Source: Edaphochlamys debaryana (Eukaryota > Chlorophyta > Chlorophyceae > Chlamydomonadales). Taken from it: a stretch of 64,000 nucleotides of DNA. A model generated the notes under the pieces. That model searched no databases. It was given only the letters and a program-made list of their open reading frames with translations, and was not told where the DNA came from. The stretch spans positions 3,100,001-3,164,000 of the forward strand of contig JAEHOE010000001.1 in NCBI GenBank assembly GCA_016858145.1. Direction: 5' to 3'. The position numbers and the translations under genes were made by a program. This document shows, piece by piece, positions 43,766 through 55,590 of the stretch. Every line of letters begins with the position of its first letter. Within the stretch, counting starts at the first letter, position 1.

Positions 43766-45679
43766 CTACTCGTACTTGGACGCCAGCGCCCGCGCCCGGC
43801 GCTGCTCGGCGATGCGGTAGAAGAGGGTGCCGTCGAAGCAGCCCCGCACCGCCTCGCGGCTCAGCACGCCGGCCGAGTCGCGCGCGATGAGCCACAGCAG
43901 GCCCCACGACATGAAGGAGGCCAGCCTGGTGGGGCAGGGGGTGAGGGGGAAGGCACCGGGAGAGGGGGCATGGTGAAGCGGGTGTGGGGTATGGGTGAAT
44001 GGGTGTGGGTTGCGGAGCGGGCAGGCAAAGGACAGTGGGCCAGGGCTCCCGCACCTCGGATAAGGCACGCAGGTCTGGGCCCCTCCACACTGAACCCGGT
44101 GCCCGTGCTTGCGCTGCCCTGGCCTGCCCGCACCCACCAGCCCAGCGGGTCGCCCACGGTCTTGTTGGCCCACACTAGGCGCCGCACGTCGGCGAAGGAG
44201 CGGATCTCCTCGGCTCCCAGGGTGGACCAGATCTGCTCGAACTTCTGCAGGGGGTGAAGGTGGGTGCGGAGCAGGCAGGCGGGGGTAACGGCGGGGGCAT
44301 GGGGTGGGAGCGCGTTGGCCAGGATGCAGCCCACGTGCCTCGGATGCGAGGGCTGCGGCCTTGCAGGCCACTGCAATGCTGCGCGCCAAGCCGGGGTCAA
44401 GGGGTGCAGGAGCGCTATGGGGGGCACCGTTGGGGCCGCGGTGGGGTGGCCCTGGCCCTGGGGTGTGCTCACGTAGGGGTACATGCGGCCCTCCTCGTCG
44501 TAGACCCCCGAGTCGGAGGCGTACTTGATGCGGTGGATGTTCTTGAGGTAGATGGGCAGGTAGGGGTGCAGCAGCCAGCTGTCCTGCGGGGAGGGGGAGG
44601 GGGAGGGGAGGGGAGGGGGAGGGGGAGGGGGAGGGGGAGGGGAGGGGGAGGGGGAGGGGGAGGGGGAGGGGAGGGGGGGAGGGGGAGGGGGAGGGGGAGG
44701 GGGAGGGGGAGGGGGAGGGGGAGGGGGAGGGGGAGGGGAAGCGCGATGCGATGTCGATATGGGGCAATGGGTGATTGCAGGGACGGCAACATGCTTGTGG
44801 AATCGTCCCCTCCCCGTTCCTCACATCGCCGTCCTTTCCCCTCCCCACATCCTCCCTCCCCTCCCCTCCCCCCCCTGCCTGCGTCATGAAGGGCACCAGT
44901 AGCGTGAAGTGCAGCAGCCAGGTGAAGCCCGCGGCCAGCAGCAGGGACATGCCCAGCTCGCGGCAGCCTGGGGGCGGGGGGAGAGGAGGAGCAGCAGGTG
45001 AGGGCAAGAAGGGGCCGTCATCGCTGGTGCCTTGTCCAGCGCGCCTACGCACCCAGGCCTAGGCCCTGGCGCCCCTCACAGACCAGTGCTATGTTCCCCC
45101 AGTTGGTCAAGGGCCAACACCATGTATTGCTCGCAGGAGACTTGCATGGAGCGGGCAGGGCGCCTGTGTTGCCCGTAGCCCCAAGAGCCTACCATACTCA
45201 CCCCGGTAGGTGTCAAGGGGATAGATCCGGCCATCGTTGTCCCTGAGGGGTTACCGGAAGCCGGGCCGTGGGGGAGGCACGCGGGCTGTGTACCTGAGTC
45301 CTGGAGCCCTGCCCTGCCACCTTGGCACACCCGCCCCAGCTAATCATGCTCCACTGGCGTGCCGGCCCCCATCCCCGCTCCCCTCCGTTCCCTCACCGCC
45401 CGCACCTGCCCCCACGCACCCCCCCTTCCATCCACGCCTCTCCCCCACCTGTCCCAGAAGCCGCAGTGCTGCTGCAGCACCGTCATGGTGGGCACGCTGA
45501 GCCCCGGGCTGCCGGCGGGGTGGTGCCGGTCCACGGCCTGGTAGGCGCGGGGCACGTCTACGGGGGCCGCAGCAGGGGGGGGTCACGCAGGAGGCCGCAG
45601 GAGAGGCGCCGCGACGCGCAGCGCAGCGCTCACCGGGGCGCCATGTGTGGGCGTTGCTCTTGGCGCCGCCTGTCGCCAT
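43766..45679 (-). CDS. caleosin (lipid-droplet EF-hand protein/peroxygenase)
   Basis: Seven exons: 45679-45634, 45557-45449, 45242-45202, 44967-44879, 44583-44473, 44244-44138, 43925-43766, all in phase, 220 residues, normal for caleosins. The N-terminal block TVLQQHCGFWDRDNDGRIYP holds the conserved His and the single EF-hand calcium loop (D-x-D-x-D-G-x-I). A hydrophobic segment (MSLLLAAGFTWLLHFTLLVP) provides the membrane or lipid-droplet anchor. Then come the family motifs YLPIYLKNIHRIKYASDSGV (FPIY…NIH…KH/YxSDS) and DEEGRMYPYVKFEQIW, and the C-terminal CFDGTLFYRIAEQRR. Caleosins bind heme and act as peroxygenases. Intron 4 seems to use a GC donor (CAG|GCAGGG); a GT donor 30 bp further would add ten Gly-rich residues not typical of the family. 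Confidence 0.92.
44585..44740. repeat. (GGGGGA)n tract in a caleosin intron
   Basis: About 155 bp of nearly pure GGGGGA/GGGGA repeats (plus strand) inside the intron between caleosin exons 4 and 5. Read in the direction of transcription it is (CCCCCT)n. The G-rich strand has strong G-quadruplex potential. Confidence 0.95.
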
Positions 45680-46435
45680 GGCTGCTGCGAGGAGAGGCGT
45701 CTCGCGCCAAGACAGGGCGCTGTTCAGCAGCAGGTTCGCGAAATGGGTGGCCAAGCAGCGGGAGAGGGAGCAGTATTGCATGCGGGCAATTCTTTCGGGT
45801 CCAAGGCCCCACTGACGCGCCCCCGCATGGCGAAGGCCCCGGCACGCCCCCTCTCCCGCTTCCCCGCCCTCCGCGCTCGCCCCGCCCCTTCCTCCCTTAC
45901 GCCCCCCTTCTGCCTGCCCCCTAAGGAAGCCTCGCCGGGCCGCCGCAACACCTTTGCAGTCCTGCGCCGGACTTGGGCCCCAGGCCCCTGAGTCCCCTGC
46001 GCGAGGCTGCATGCAATCACTGTCCTGGACTGAAGGGACGACGTGAAGGTCCCTTGTCCCCTTCTCAGGCTGCCTCAGGTATGGGGAGCATTGTGGGGGC
46101 GGGTGGTACCTGCGGACGTGCGGACAAGGCGGGCCGAAACCCAGCCGAGATGGCCGCAAGACGAGTGCCGGCCCGACACGCGGCGACTCGCGACCAGAGC
46201 GTGTGCGCATGGCAGCGCAGCCAAGCCGCCCCCCCGTCCCCACCAACTACCCCCCTTAAACCCACGCGCAAGGTGTTGATTTGCGAGCAGCAGCCGGTTC
46301 GGAGTCGCAGCCACGCGACTTCAAGGCCCATGCGCCGTACAGCCGCCGCGACGTGGTGAAGTCCGCTGAGCGCGCCGGTCTCCCTCCTCTTACGGTGCAA
46401 GGAAGGCACTGTAACCACTGCCGAGTACCGTCAGA
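45680..46435. promoter_or_regulatory. divergent intergenic region, caleosin and eS31 promoters
   Basis: Separates the caleosin start (-, 45679) from the ubiquitin-like/eS31 start (+, 46436). It must hold both promoters. No motif beyond general GC richness is identifiable. Confidence 0.45.
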
Positions 46436-47578
46436 ATGCAGATTTTCGTCCGGACGGGTGAGCGCCGCAGCATTTCGGCTGGCGCTCTGGACCGCTCTAT
46501 GCCACGCACCAACACCACCTAGGATCCTAGTTGATACCACCAATGCTAATTGGTGCTCTTATTTCGTGCTCGCAGACCGGACTCACCTCATTGAGGTGAG
46601 TCCGGCCCAGACGGTCGCCGATGTCAAGGCTACCGTTGCGGCCCTGCAGGGTAAGTCTAATTGCTGCAAGGGGGTGCTGGGGCTGCCATGCTTCTTGTGT
46701 GGGCGCAGGGCCTCTCGGCGCCCAAACTAGCCGCCCATGCGGAGTGCTGGCGCGGCCTGGAGCCTGGCGAGCATGGGGCGCAGCAGCAACTTGGAGCTCT
46801 GGTGCTGAGGACTGACTGGAGTGGCGTTTGGGGTTCGCAGGGCTGGAGGCCGATGAGCAGCGCATCCTGTTCAACGGTGTCCAGCTGGAGGACGGGCAGG
46901 TCCTGGTGGAGGCTGGCGTCACCGACGACAGCACCCTGATGTGCCTGCTGCGCCTGCTGGGAGGTGCCAAGAAGCGCAAGAAGAAGACGTACACCAAGCC
47001 CAAGAAGCAGAAGCACAAGCACAAGAAGATCAAGCTTCGGGTGCTGAAGTTCTACAAGGTGGGCTTAGCCACGGGGGTACAGGGGTTTGGGGGCAACGGG
47101 AGCGCGGGGGGGGGGGGGGCTGGGGCGGGGCCCAGGAGTTGGGCGTGGGGTTGGCACACGGGCGACGCAGGCGGGCCCTCCCCCGCGCCTTGCCAACGAC
47201 CCCTGGTCCAGGCCACCAAGCCGGCTTGAAGGTCTGAAGCCTCAAACCCTTGTGGGTTCTGCTGCAGCTTCTGTTCCTCCCCTTCCGCTCTACAAACCGC
47301 GCCCTCCCCCTCCCCCTCCCTGCTTGACCGCCCTCGTCGACCCCCTGCAGGTGGACGACTCGGGCAAGGTGCAGCGCCTGCGCAAGCAGTGCCCCAACTG
47401 CGGCCCGGGCACCTTCATGGCCACCCACTTCGACCGCGTCTACTGCGGCAAGTGCGGCAACACCTTCGTGTACGAGGGTGGCGCCCCGACCGGTGCCAAG
47501 CCCAAGCAGGCCGCCCCCGCGGCCGCCGCTGCTGCCCCCGAGGCCCCGGCCAAGGGCGGCAAGAAGGGCAAGAAGTAA
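46436..47578 (+). CDS. RPS27A: ubiquitin-like/ribosomal protein eS31 (S27a) fusion
   Basis: A precursor of the small-subunit protein eS31 with an N-terminal ubiquitin-like part. Exons 46436-46457 (22 nt), 46576-46650, 46841-47058, 47351-47578; 180 residues. The first 74 residues begin [20 protein letters not shown] and end CLLRLLGG. This is far from ubiquitin: it is two residues shorter, only one lysine remains (position 25, aligned with K27), the K48 and K63 sites are Val and Asp, and the tail is LLGG rather than LRGG. The GG|AKKRKKK cleavage junction is kept. The eS31 part is well conserved ([20 protein letters not shown]…), with zinc finger [19 protein letters not shown]…C, and an added Ala/Pro/Lys tail. 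TGTAA at 47709-47713. Confidence 0.93.
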
Positions 47579-48758
47579 ACTGCTCGCGCAGCCTGGTGTG
47601 CCTGCTGGGCCGAGCCCGGGCTACGGCTTGCGCCAGGCCTAGGGCTGAGCTCGGCAGGTGGCTGCGGCGGGGTGGCCCTGGCCGCGTGAGGCGGAGGGGC
47701 TGCCCTCTTGTAACGGCCCCCCAGCAGAAAGGTTGTGCGCGCTCCGTCCCTGGGTCCCTGGCATGCGGCACGGGCAAGCAGCCCACGGTTGGAGCCAGCA
47801 GGGCTGCGTCGAGCCCAAGTCCAGCGCCTCAGGTGGCAGCCTAGGGGCAGCAGGGATGGCAGGGCATCGAGTCAGCGCCCTGGGGGGCAGCAGAGGGGAT
47901 GGGGTCAGGCTTCGCAGCGGTCCGCTGTTGCCTCAAACACGGGTGCTGGCAGCAGGCGGAACTTGCGTCAGGCAGAGGTCAGCAGAGCTTATCTGTGCCT
48001 GGAGTACATGTTGAACTTCAGCAAAGGAACTACGGAAGGTGCTGTGAAGAGTAACTGGCCTTCTGCTTCCAAAATCCAGCCCACCTCTATTCGCCGCCTG
48101 CTCTTGCAAGCTCTGGCGTCTCTGCCGGGGTAGTCCGTGTGCTTCTCCTGCTGCTGAGTGCTGACCCTTGCTGGGCTTCGGGCTGCTCGTGCTGTAGGCA
48201 CCAACTTGCTTGGAAGAGGTGGGCTGCTCCGACGTCGGCCAACGATTGGCCCTTTTGTCAGCTACATGGTCACGAGTAACTGGTACGTCCTTTACATTCG
48301 CAAAAGGGCAGATGTCAGTGCCCGTGGCACAGCAGCCCAATGGCGCAAAGCCCATCTGCGTCGCTAGGAAGGCGCCAGTCAGCATCTCTCGAGCCCTCCT
48401 CCACCAGCCCTAGGCACGGCCTCAGCTCCAACACGCAGCGTGGCCTAGCACACATGATGCTTGCGTCGGCCCACGAGCCCGCCTCCGTGTCGGACCCTGC
48501 GTGTGTACGGTACTCCGTGCCCAGTGGGTCCTGGCCCTCGCCCACACCTGGCCAAAGCAAAGCCTGACACGTCCCTGATCCCAGCATGGCTTGCGGCCGC
48601 CTCAGAATCCTCACCAGCCAACACAACTCGCGCCCTACAGCCCCTGTCGGCCTACCACTGGGCCACTCCCCTCTTGCTGCGTTTCCAGGCTGCTGCTGCT
48701 GGGGCGGCGGCACTGGCACCAGCGGCGGCTGCATCCGCTCCAAGCCCGGCGCATGCGT
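47579..48758. other. convergent 3' flanks
   Basis: Holds the eS31 3' end (TGTAA 47709-47713 on +) and the 3' end of the next gene on - (TTACA, i.e. TGTAA on the minus strand, at 48292-48296). No further gene seen. Confidence 0.55.
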
Positions 48759-49617
48759 CTACTTCTTGGGCGCGGGCGGGGGCGCCTCGCGCTTGTCCGG
48801 GGCACCGCCCTCCTGCGGCTTCTCCTTGGGGCTGCCCGCGGGGATGTCGTCTGGCCGCCGATCAGGCAGACGGGGTGCTGTGGGGAGCTCCTTCGGGTTC
48901 TCCTGCGGGAGCGAGGGGGGGAGGGCCAGAGGAGAGCCGGGGCAGGTTAAGCGGGCAGCTTCAGGTTGCTCGCACTTCCGGGCAGCCTGTGTGCTCAGGT
49001 CACAGTTACCCTGCTAGGACCTGTCCACCCGGAGTCCCCTGCTAGGACCTCCCCCGCCAACCTCCTGGCGTCATGTGCGTCGCCATACCAGGGCTGTACT
49101 TCTCCGTGAAAGTAGCACGCGACGCTGCGCACCCTTCACGCCCCTTGATCTTTCCATAACCCCCAGGTGCATGGGATCCACCCCCCCCCCTTTTGCTCAC
49201 CGGCAGCTCCGCGGGGCGGAACTCTGGGGTGACGGGGGCGTAGATGGGCTGCTCACGCCCCGGGTTGATGCTAGGCTGCACGGGCTGAGGGATATACGAC
49301 GGACGCACAAAGTCTGCGTCCCGATCCGGCGTGGGGCGAGTCCACACGGCCATGGGCCTCAGCGCTGCAGCGGCTGCCACGGCCCGACGCCCTGCCGTTG
49401 GGTCGGGGGATGAGGTAAGTGGGGGGTTGGGATGGCGCGGCAGGACGAGCCTAGTTGTGCCGCGTCGTTCCGCGTGCTCGCGTCAAGCTGTCGGCGAGGC
49501 CTAGAAGCACGAGGACTGCATGCCCGCAGCTTTCGCGGTTGTCGCGGGTGACGTCGCACCTGGCCGAGAGGAAGCCCCAGCACGGCTAGAGCAGCTGCAG
49601 ATGCTCAGCGACGCCAT
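48759..49617 (-). CDS. small proline-rich predicted plastid protein
   Basis: Three exons, 49617-49560, 49391-49201 and 48902-48759, in phase, 130 residues. The N-terminus (MASLSICSCSSRAGASSRPG, then RRAVAAAAALRPMAVW) is a typical algal plastid transit peptide. The mature part is rich in Pro, Arg and Glu: DFVRPSYIPQPVQPSINPGR, EQPIYAPVTPEFRPAELP, ENPKELPTAPRLPDRRPDDI, ending in KKAPPP-like low complexity (APPPAPKK). There is no membrane segment and no domain I recognise. It looks intrinsically disordered. Exon junctions are well supported (G|GTGCGA, CCG|GTGAGC). Confidence 0.7.
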
Positions 49618-50278
49618 CAGAGCTATATGTGGAGTGAGACGCTAGTTGTTAGCTCGTTACGTGTGGCACGCGAGAGGCTCAAAGATTGGTGTCTCCGGAA
49701 GCACCGGCGTGGGGCACAAGAAGTCCTCTGCAAGTTGGTGTGACCTGTGTTGCGGTTAGGCACTGGAGATACTTTTGCTGGCCTGCGGGGCGCAACAAGG
49801 TTCATAGAGGACCGGCCAAACCCGTCCGGCACGCTCCCCGAAGTCCCACCTCCCAGGACCTCCACACCTTCCCCCAGGCCGCCCTGCCCCCTTACAGCCC
49901 CTCTAAGCTCTGCCCCCCTCGCCAAAGTAGGCGTTGCAGGCACTAGAGGCCATCTGAACTTACAGCTGCGTTGGTCGCTGTGCATCGAGGTTGGGCCGCG
50001 AGGTTGAAGCCCGGCGCTCCCTGGCCGTCATATACTTGTACTCTCTGACACAGTATTATCCTCCGCTATGCACGGAAAACTTGACTTACCGCGAGCTTAA
50101 ACTTCGCGCCCATCCATTCTTGCAACAGACGACCTGCTGGTAGCGCTTGTTCGCGCGGCCTCGCTAGGCGTTCTTAGCAACGGGCTCCCCAAGCAGCTCT
50201 TTGCGCAGGCGGAAAGCAGTCCTGGAAGACGCGACCGATCATCCATCACCGGGCGCGGAGGGCGTAGAGGCCGAAGAA

Positions 50279-52860
50279 ATGAAGCGGCCAGAGAGTTTTG
50301 GAGAGCGGATCTGGCGGTCAGTTGATAAGGCCCTGCCAAACTATGGCCTTTCGAGGTGAAGCCGTGGGCCTCACATGCTAAAGGCCGCCGCTCCAACGGA
50401 GCTAACTAGCGTGTGCGCGTGTTCCTGCAGGTACCGTGGCGTGCTGCTGGTGATCTCCGTGCCGGTGAGCACGGGGTGCAACGGCAGTAGCTCTGCCTCC
50501 ATGTCTCCTATTCCACTGGAGGAAGGGGCTGCGGACAGTGCGTCCCTAACCGCGAGGGACAAGGTTGCGATGCAGAAGCACTAGGCTTCGGTCAACCTCA
50601 TATTGTGGGGCACCGCGTGGCGGAAGGCTAGGGAGGGGCGGCTGGGGAGGGGCAGAGCTTTGAGGGGGGGAGGGCGAGGGGGGTGGCGACGGGTAACGCG
50701 CAGCGTACCGCCTCCTGGACCTCTCGAATCCCACCATACTGAGTGTGCTGCCGCTCTACAGATCATTCTCATCTTGGCGGTCATCACGCTCGTGCCCCGC
50801 TCGTCTCCTCTGCACGTGGAGCGCCCGCACACTCTGAAGGAGCTCCGCCACACCGGGCCGGCTGCCAAGTATGCCATCGTGTTCGACGCTGGCAGCACCG
50901 GGAGCCGGGTGCACGTGTTTAAATTTGAGCAGAAGAACGGGGAGCTCACGCTTATCAGCGACACGTTCGAGCAGCTCAAGCCAGGCCTGAGCTCATTCGC
51001 GGACGACCCCGCCAAGGGGGCTGCGTCTCTGCAGCCCCTCCTGGACACGGCCCTCAAAACAGTGCCGGCTAACCTGCAGGTATGCCGAGCGCTGATAGAT
51101 TGTTGTAAGCTCACGGTGCCCGGAAGCCATCGCTATGTACAAGTGCCCCCCCCCTGAGTGCTTACCCGCTTTTGCTGACGTCCGCTTGGTGGCCGCAGTC
51201 CTCCACACCCATCTCGCTCAAGGCTACTGCCGGCCTACGGCTGCTGCCAGGCGATAAGGCCGATAAGATCCTGAAGGCGGTGGAGGAGCTGCTCCGGAAG
51301 CAGCCCTTCAAGCTGGCGCCTGGGGGTGTGGCCATCATGGACGGTACGTACGCCATGATGTGGGTTGATGTGGGTCGACTGCTCCAGGTTCCCGCCCATC
51401 TGGGTCGAGGAGGAGCCTAGCGGAGACTCCAATACCGGCAAATGTAGCCGCCGACCCACATCGCTTAGACGTTTCAGCTGAGGCGCCCGTTCTTCATGCT
51501 ACGCAGGCAAGGATGAGGGCGCCTTCGCCTGGCTTACGCTCAACTACCTGCTGGGCAAGCTCTCCGGGCCCGTCAGCCAGACCGTGGCCGCCATTGACAT
51601 GGGAGGCGGCTCCATCCAGGAGGCCTTCGCCCTTGAAGACGCTGACGCCGCTGCTGCGCCTAAGTGAGTTGGTCCCTCTGGATTGCGTTAGGCGACGCTT
51701 GTGGTCCCACGCGCATCTGGAGGGGGCTTGCATTGCACAGAGTACCAGACGCGACCTGGGTTTGTCGCGCCTATGTTACCCTGCGCAGGGAGTACGTGTC
51801 CGTGCTAAACGGTGGTGGTAAGAAGATCAACGTCTACGTACACTCGTACCTGGGCTACGGCCTCATGGCTGGCCGTGCCAAGCTGATTGACGTGGGCGCG
51901 GCGGCGGCCAAGGACTGCTTCCCCGCTGGCGCCGCTGGCAAGTACACGTATGCCGGAAAGGAGTACGTTTACGAGCCCGCTGGAACCGCGGGTGACTTCA
52001 GCAAGTGCTCCTCCGTGGGCACGGGAGCGCTGCAGGCCAACCTCACCTGCGGTGCCGCAACCCAGGTGTGCAAGCCGGGACACGGAGGGCAGCCTCGAGC
52101 AGCTTGGGGAGGGGCAGGGTGGGAGAGAAGTATGGGGAGTTGGCTTCCAGGTCTTTGACGCCCAGTACGCCTCGACTACTTCGCAGGATGAGTGCGGCTT
52201 CAACGGTGCTTGGCGCGGTGACGGCCTCAGCGAGGGCCGCGAGTACTATGTGTCGTCATACTTCTGGGACCGTGCGCTGGAGACGGGCATCATTGCGGAG
52301 GAGACCGCCATCATGTGGCCCTCCACTGCCAAGGTGCGCCGGGCGTGGGCGGAGTTCCCTGCCACCGCCAGTCCTGTTGACATGAAATGCCTGTGCGGTG
52401 CTCACTCAACTCTCCTTGGAGAGACGCCCCGGCGCCTTGCTGAGATGAACCCTGGCGTGCTATCTGCAGGACTTCGAGGCTAAGGCTAACGAGGTGTGCG
52501 CCGTGGAGGCGGAGGCCGTCTCCAAGTCCTACCCCAAGGTGTCGGGAGATGCCGCCAAGTTCCTGTGCCTTGACCTCACTTACTGCCACGTCATGCTGAC
52601 CCAGGTAAGGGATGGGGCGGAATGCGCTGCTAGTTTATGGCCCTGGAGCGGCGTACTGGGAACTGCGAGTGAGGGTCGCGCTCGCGTCCAGAGGGCGGCG
52701 CTTCATGTACTGCTGCTTACGCTGGCGCCCCCGCCCCCCACAGGGCTTCAAGCTGGAGCCGGAGATGAAGGTGACGCTGGTGAAGCAGGTGGCTTACAAC
52801 GGCGAGAAGATTGAGGCAGCGTGGCCTCTTGGAGCAGCTGTCAATGACCTTTCTTCGTAA
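50279..52860 (+). CDS. apyrase / nucleoside triphosphate diphosphohydrolase (GDA1/CD39)
   Basis: Hydrolyses nucleoside tri- and/or diphosphates in the endomembrane system or outside the cell. Nine exons: 50279-50355, 50431-50464, 50762-51079, 51199-51343, 51507-51663, 51789-52065, 52187-52333, 52470-52604, 52744-52860; 468 residues, normal for the family. A short basic N-terminus (MKRPESFGERIWRSVDKALP) precedes one signal-anchor segment (GVLLVISVPIILILAVITLV). Apyrase conserved regions: ACR1 IVFDAGSTGSRVHVFKF, ACR2 KATAGLRLLP, ACR3 DGKDEGAFAWLTLNYLLG, ACR4 AAIDMGGGSIQEAF. Paired cysteines in the C-terminal half (DCFPAG, SKCSSV, LTCG, DECGF, EVCAVE, LCLDLTYC) suggest lumenal disulfides. TGTAA at 53231-53235. 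Confidence 0.93.
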
Positions 52861-53532
52861 TCGGATGTGCTCGTGATTAGGGTAGGGGCGGTTCAGTGTG
52901 AGGCAGGAGTAACAGTGAGAACGCCACGGACGTTGGCAGGTTGTCTGCGATCTGGGGAAACAGCCATTGTACATGTGACCCGGGGCATGGGGTTAGCGGG
53001 TAGCTGTCTTGGCATCGAGCGTGGTAGGGCGGGCATGCAGGGGCTTGGCCCAGTTGTACCAAGGGCGTTCTGTTTGGAGCAGTCCTACGCTCATGAAGGC
53101 AGGAGGAACTTGCTCCTGGCTAGTAGCCTTGTGAGCGAGACATGAAGAGGAGTAGGCCAAGGCTTGAGGGAGCGCGGGGGTAGGCGGGGGTTGCACGGGT
53201 GACGATGCACCCGTGCCGTGCAGCCCCGCGTGTAAGCTCGGATCAGCTACGTTTGCACTCTCCCGGCTCATATATCAACTACGGCACTCGACAGTACAGA
53301 CGTGACGAGCTAAGCACCAGCTGAACTCACAGTTTGTCGGCAAACCCGGCATCCCTCTCGCGCGGCGACTTTGCAAACAAACCTTGACCTTCCGAAGCCT
53401 GCCGCTGCTTAACTAATTGCAAGCGACCATGGGATGCACACCTTGATGTAGTTTGGTCTGCAAGCACCGACGGTCAATTTAGCGAGGACAGGTCAACAAC
53501 TCGGCGCGACCTCTTCTAGGCCACCGCTGGGC
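52861..53532. other. spacer between apyrase and coiled-coil genes
   Basis: Contains the apyrase 3' region (TGTAA 53231-53235) and the promoter of the next gene; CATATATC at about 53269 is a weak TATA-like candidate. No other gene seen. Confidence 0.45.
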
Positions 53533-55590
53533 ATGGCAGGACCGGGCCCTGACCTCTCGCAGCTAAGAGCGCGGCTGACGAGGCTTGGCGTCGACGTCCG
53601 CGGCGCCAGAGCTCCTTCTAGCCCTGGGCCAGCAGCACCTCCAGTAGCCAGCAGCCCAGCCCAGCAGGTGCGCACAAATGAACAATTGTCCCGCTGGAAA
53701 GCATAGGGCTTTACCTTTGCAACTCTCGCCCATGTGCAGGATGGGCGACGAGAGGATGCCGCAGCTGTCGACAGGTGCGAATCATCCACGCTCATACTTG
53801 ACGGGGGCGAAAGCTTGACGGCTTCCGGGCATTTGTGCAGGGGAAAAAAGGGCATGGCGGACTTGTTCGAGCGCATAAACCGCGTGGAGAGAGCCATGAG
53901 CAGCGCCGAGGCGCAGAGCGCAGCCATCCAGCAGGCGCTGAACGAGGACCTACCTGCAGCCGTGGCCGCTGTCACGGCCGCAGCAGCAGTAGAGGAGGCG
54001 GCCCGCAGCCCAAAGCCGGAGCGGTGGGACTGGGACAGCAGGCAACGGTGCTTGGGGCCACAGGGAGGGGCACAACCTCTTGGGAGTATCGGGCCTCCCC
54101 CTTGCCCAACATCGATCCCTCCTCCTTCGCAGAGCTTCTGGGAAGAAGCTCAAGGCGCCTGGCAAAGCGCAGCGACAAATGGTGCTCGGCGGGCCCGCAC
54201 CCAAGGGCCTTAGTGCCGCCATCCGCAACGTGGAACACATGCGCAGCATCCCCGCGCACACGCCCCTGTCCAACGTGCTAGCACAATTCAAGGAGGCGGA
54301 GACCGCCTGGGCGCACGAGAAGGTGCGGCGTGGGTAATGGCGATGCCTGCTGGCTACGCTGCAGCGGCCTAGATCAGCTGGGCCTTGACCCCATGCAATG
54401 CAGCACAGGGCTTCCTGAGGGCCCAACCTGACACGTCATCCCTACCAGCTGAGCCACAACCCTGAACACAGCACCCGCCGGCCTCCTGCTGTCACCCCGA
54501 TCAGGCCCGGCTGCGGCGTGAGTCCATCGAGGAGCGCAAGCGCGCCAACAAGCTGGAGCTGGACTTCAAGCGGCAGCAGCGCATGCTGGAGCACCAGACG
54601 CTGGACATCAAGGCGCTCAAGACGGCGCTCAAGAGCCGGGACAGCCAGCTGGAGAGCGCGGCGGAGCGGATACGAGAGCTGGACGTGGCGCTGCAGCGGT
54701 GGGCGAGCAGCCTGAGGCTGGGGGAGGGAAGGACTGGCGGGGTTCGGAACTCAGCCCTTGTCGCACCTCTGGCTTGCTGGTTGCCTAGGTTCTGGGCAGT
54801 CTGGCTGAGCCATACGCTGATACCGCTCCCCTCAACAGGACCCAGGAGGAGGCTGCGTTGGCGATTGCGGGCCTCAACGCGGAGCGCGACGACCTCAAGG
54901 GGCTGCTCGTGAGCGCCCTGCAGCGCCTGGAGGCGGTGGACGAGGCGGTGCAGCGGGCGGACATCAGCAACGCCATGCTCGAGGACAAGGTGGGCCGGCG
55001 CAGGCGGGATCGGGGAAGGCAAGCGCCAGGGGGTGCGGCACTGCCCGCAACCACGGCTGGACCATACTGAGCGATGACGAGTCGAGGGCTTGGACCAGGG
55101 CGACGTGTGGATATAGCTCCTGAGGTTGCTCCCACCTGACCCTGCCTTCCGGCTTCCGGCCAGATGCTGCTCCTGGAGGAGGAGCGCACCAGGGCGCTGG
55201 AGGCGGCCGCGCGCGCCCGCAACGAGGTGACGGAGCTGGCCGAGAGCCGGCGCAAGCTGCAGTGGCAGTCCAAGCTGCTGGAGAAGATGTCCGAGGTGGG
55301 CTGGGGGCTGAGCCGGAAGGCGGGAAGGGCGAGCCGGCGAGGCAGCTCCCCATGTGGGCCAGGGGCGTCCTGCACCGCACCCTGGCAAACACCCGCCCTG
55401 GACCGTTGCAGCACTTGCGCCAAGGATGGGTCCTGTGCGTTGTTGGCATCCCGGGCCGCAGGTCCAGCTCAAGCACAACAAGCGCAAGAGCGAGGCCATC
55501 CGGCGGCTGCTGAGCGCCGACGAGCAGGCGGCGCTGCGGGGCGCGGGCGCAGACCTGGGCCCCACAGACTCGGAGCTACTGGACGACTGA
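53533..55590 (+). CDS. coiled-coil protein, unknown function
   Basis: Eight exons: 53533-53667, 53740-53774, 53841-54023, 54133-54322, 54505-54698, 54839-54989, 55164-55295, 55462-55590; all in phase, 382 residues. The N-terminus (MAGPGPDLSQLRARLTRLGV) is followed by a Pro/Ala linker. A short conserved-looking block (APKGLSAAIRNVEHMRSIPA, HTPLSNVLAQFKEAETAWAH) leads into about 200 residues of continuous heptad-like helix (RESIEERKRANKLELDFKRQ … LLEKMSE) and an acidic end (TDSELLDD). No membrane segment or catalytic motif. The pattern fits a structural protein of cilia, basal body or cytoskeleton, but nothing in the sequence proves this. It is convergent with NOP2. Confidence 0.8.

Noticed and set aside
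50375..50584. ATG at 50375 as the apyrase start
   Set aside because: That frame reads through an intron end (TTCCTGCAG at 50422-50430). Starting at 50279 and splicing at 50355/50431 gives a basic leader directly before the membrane anchor.
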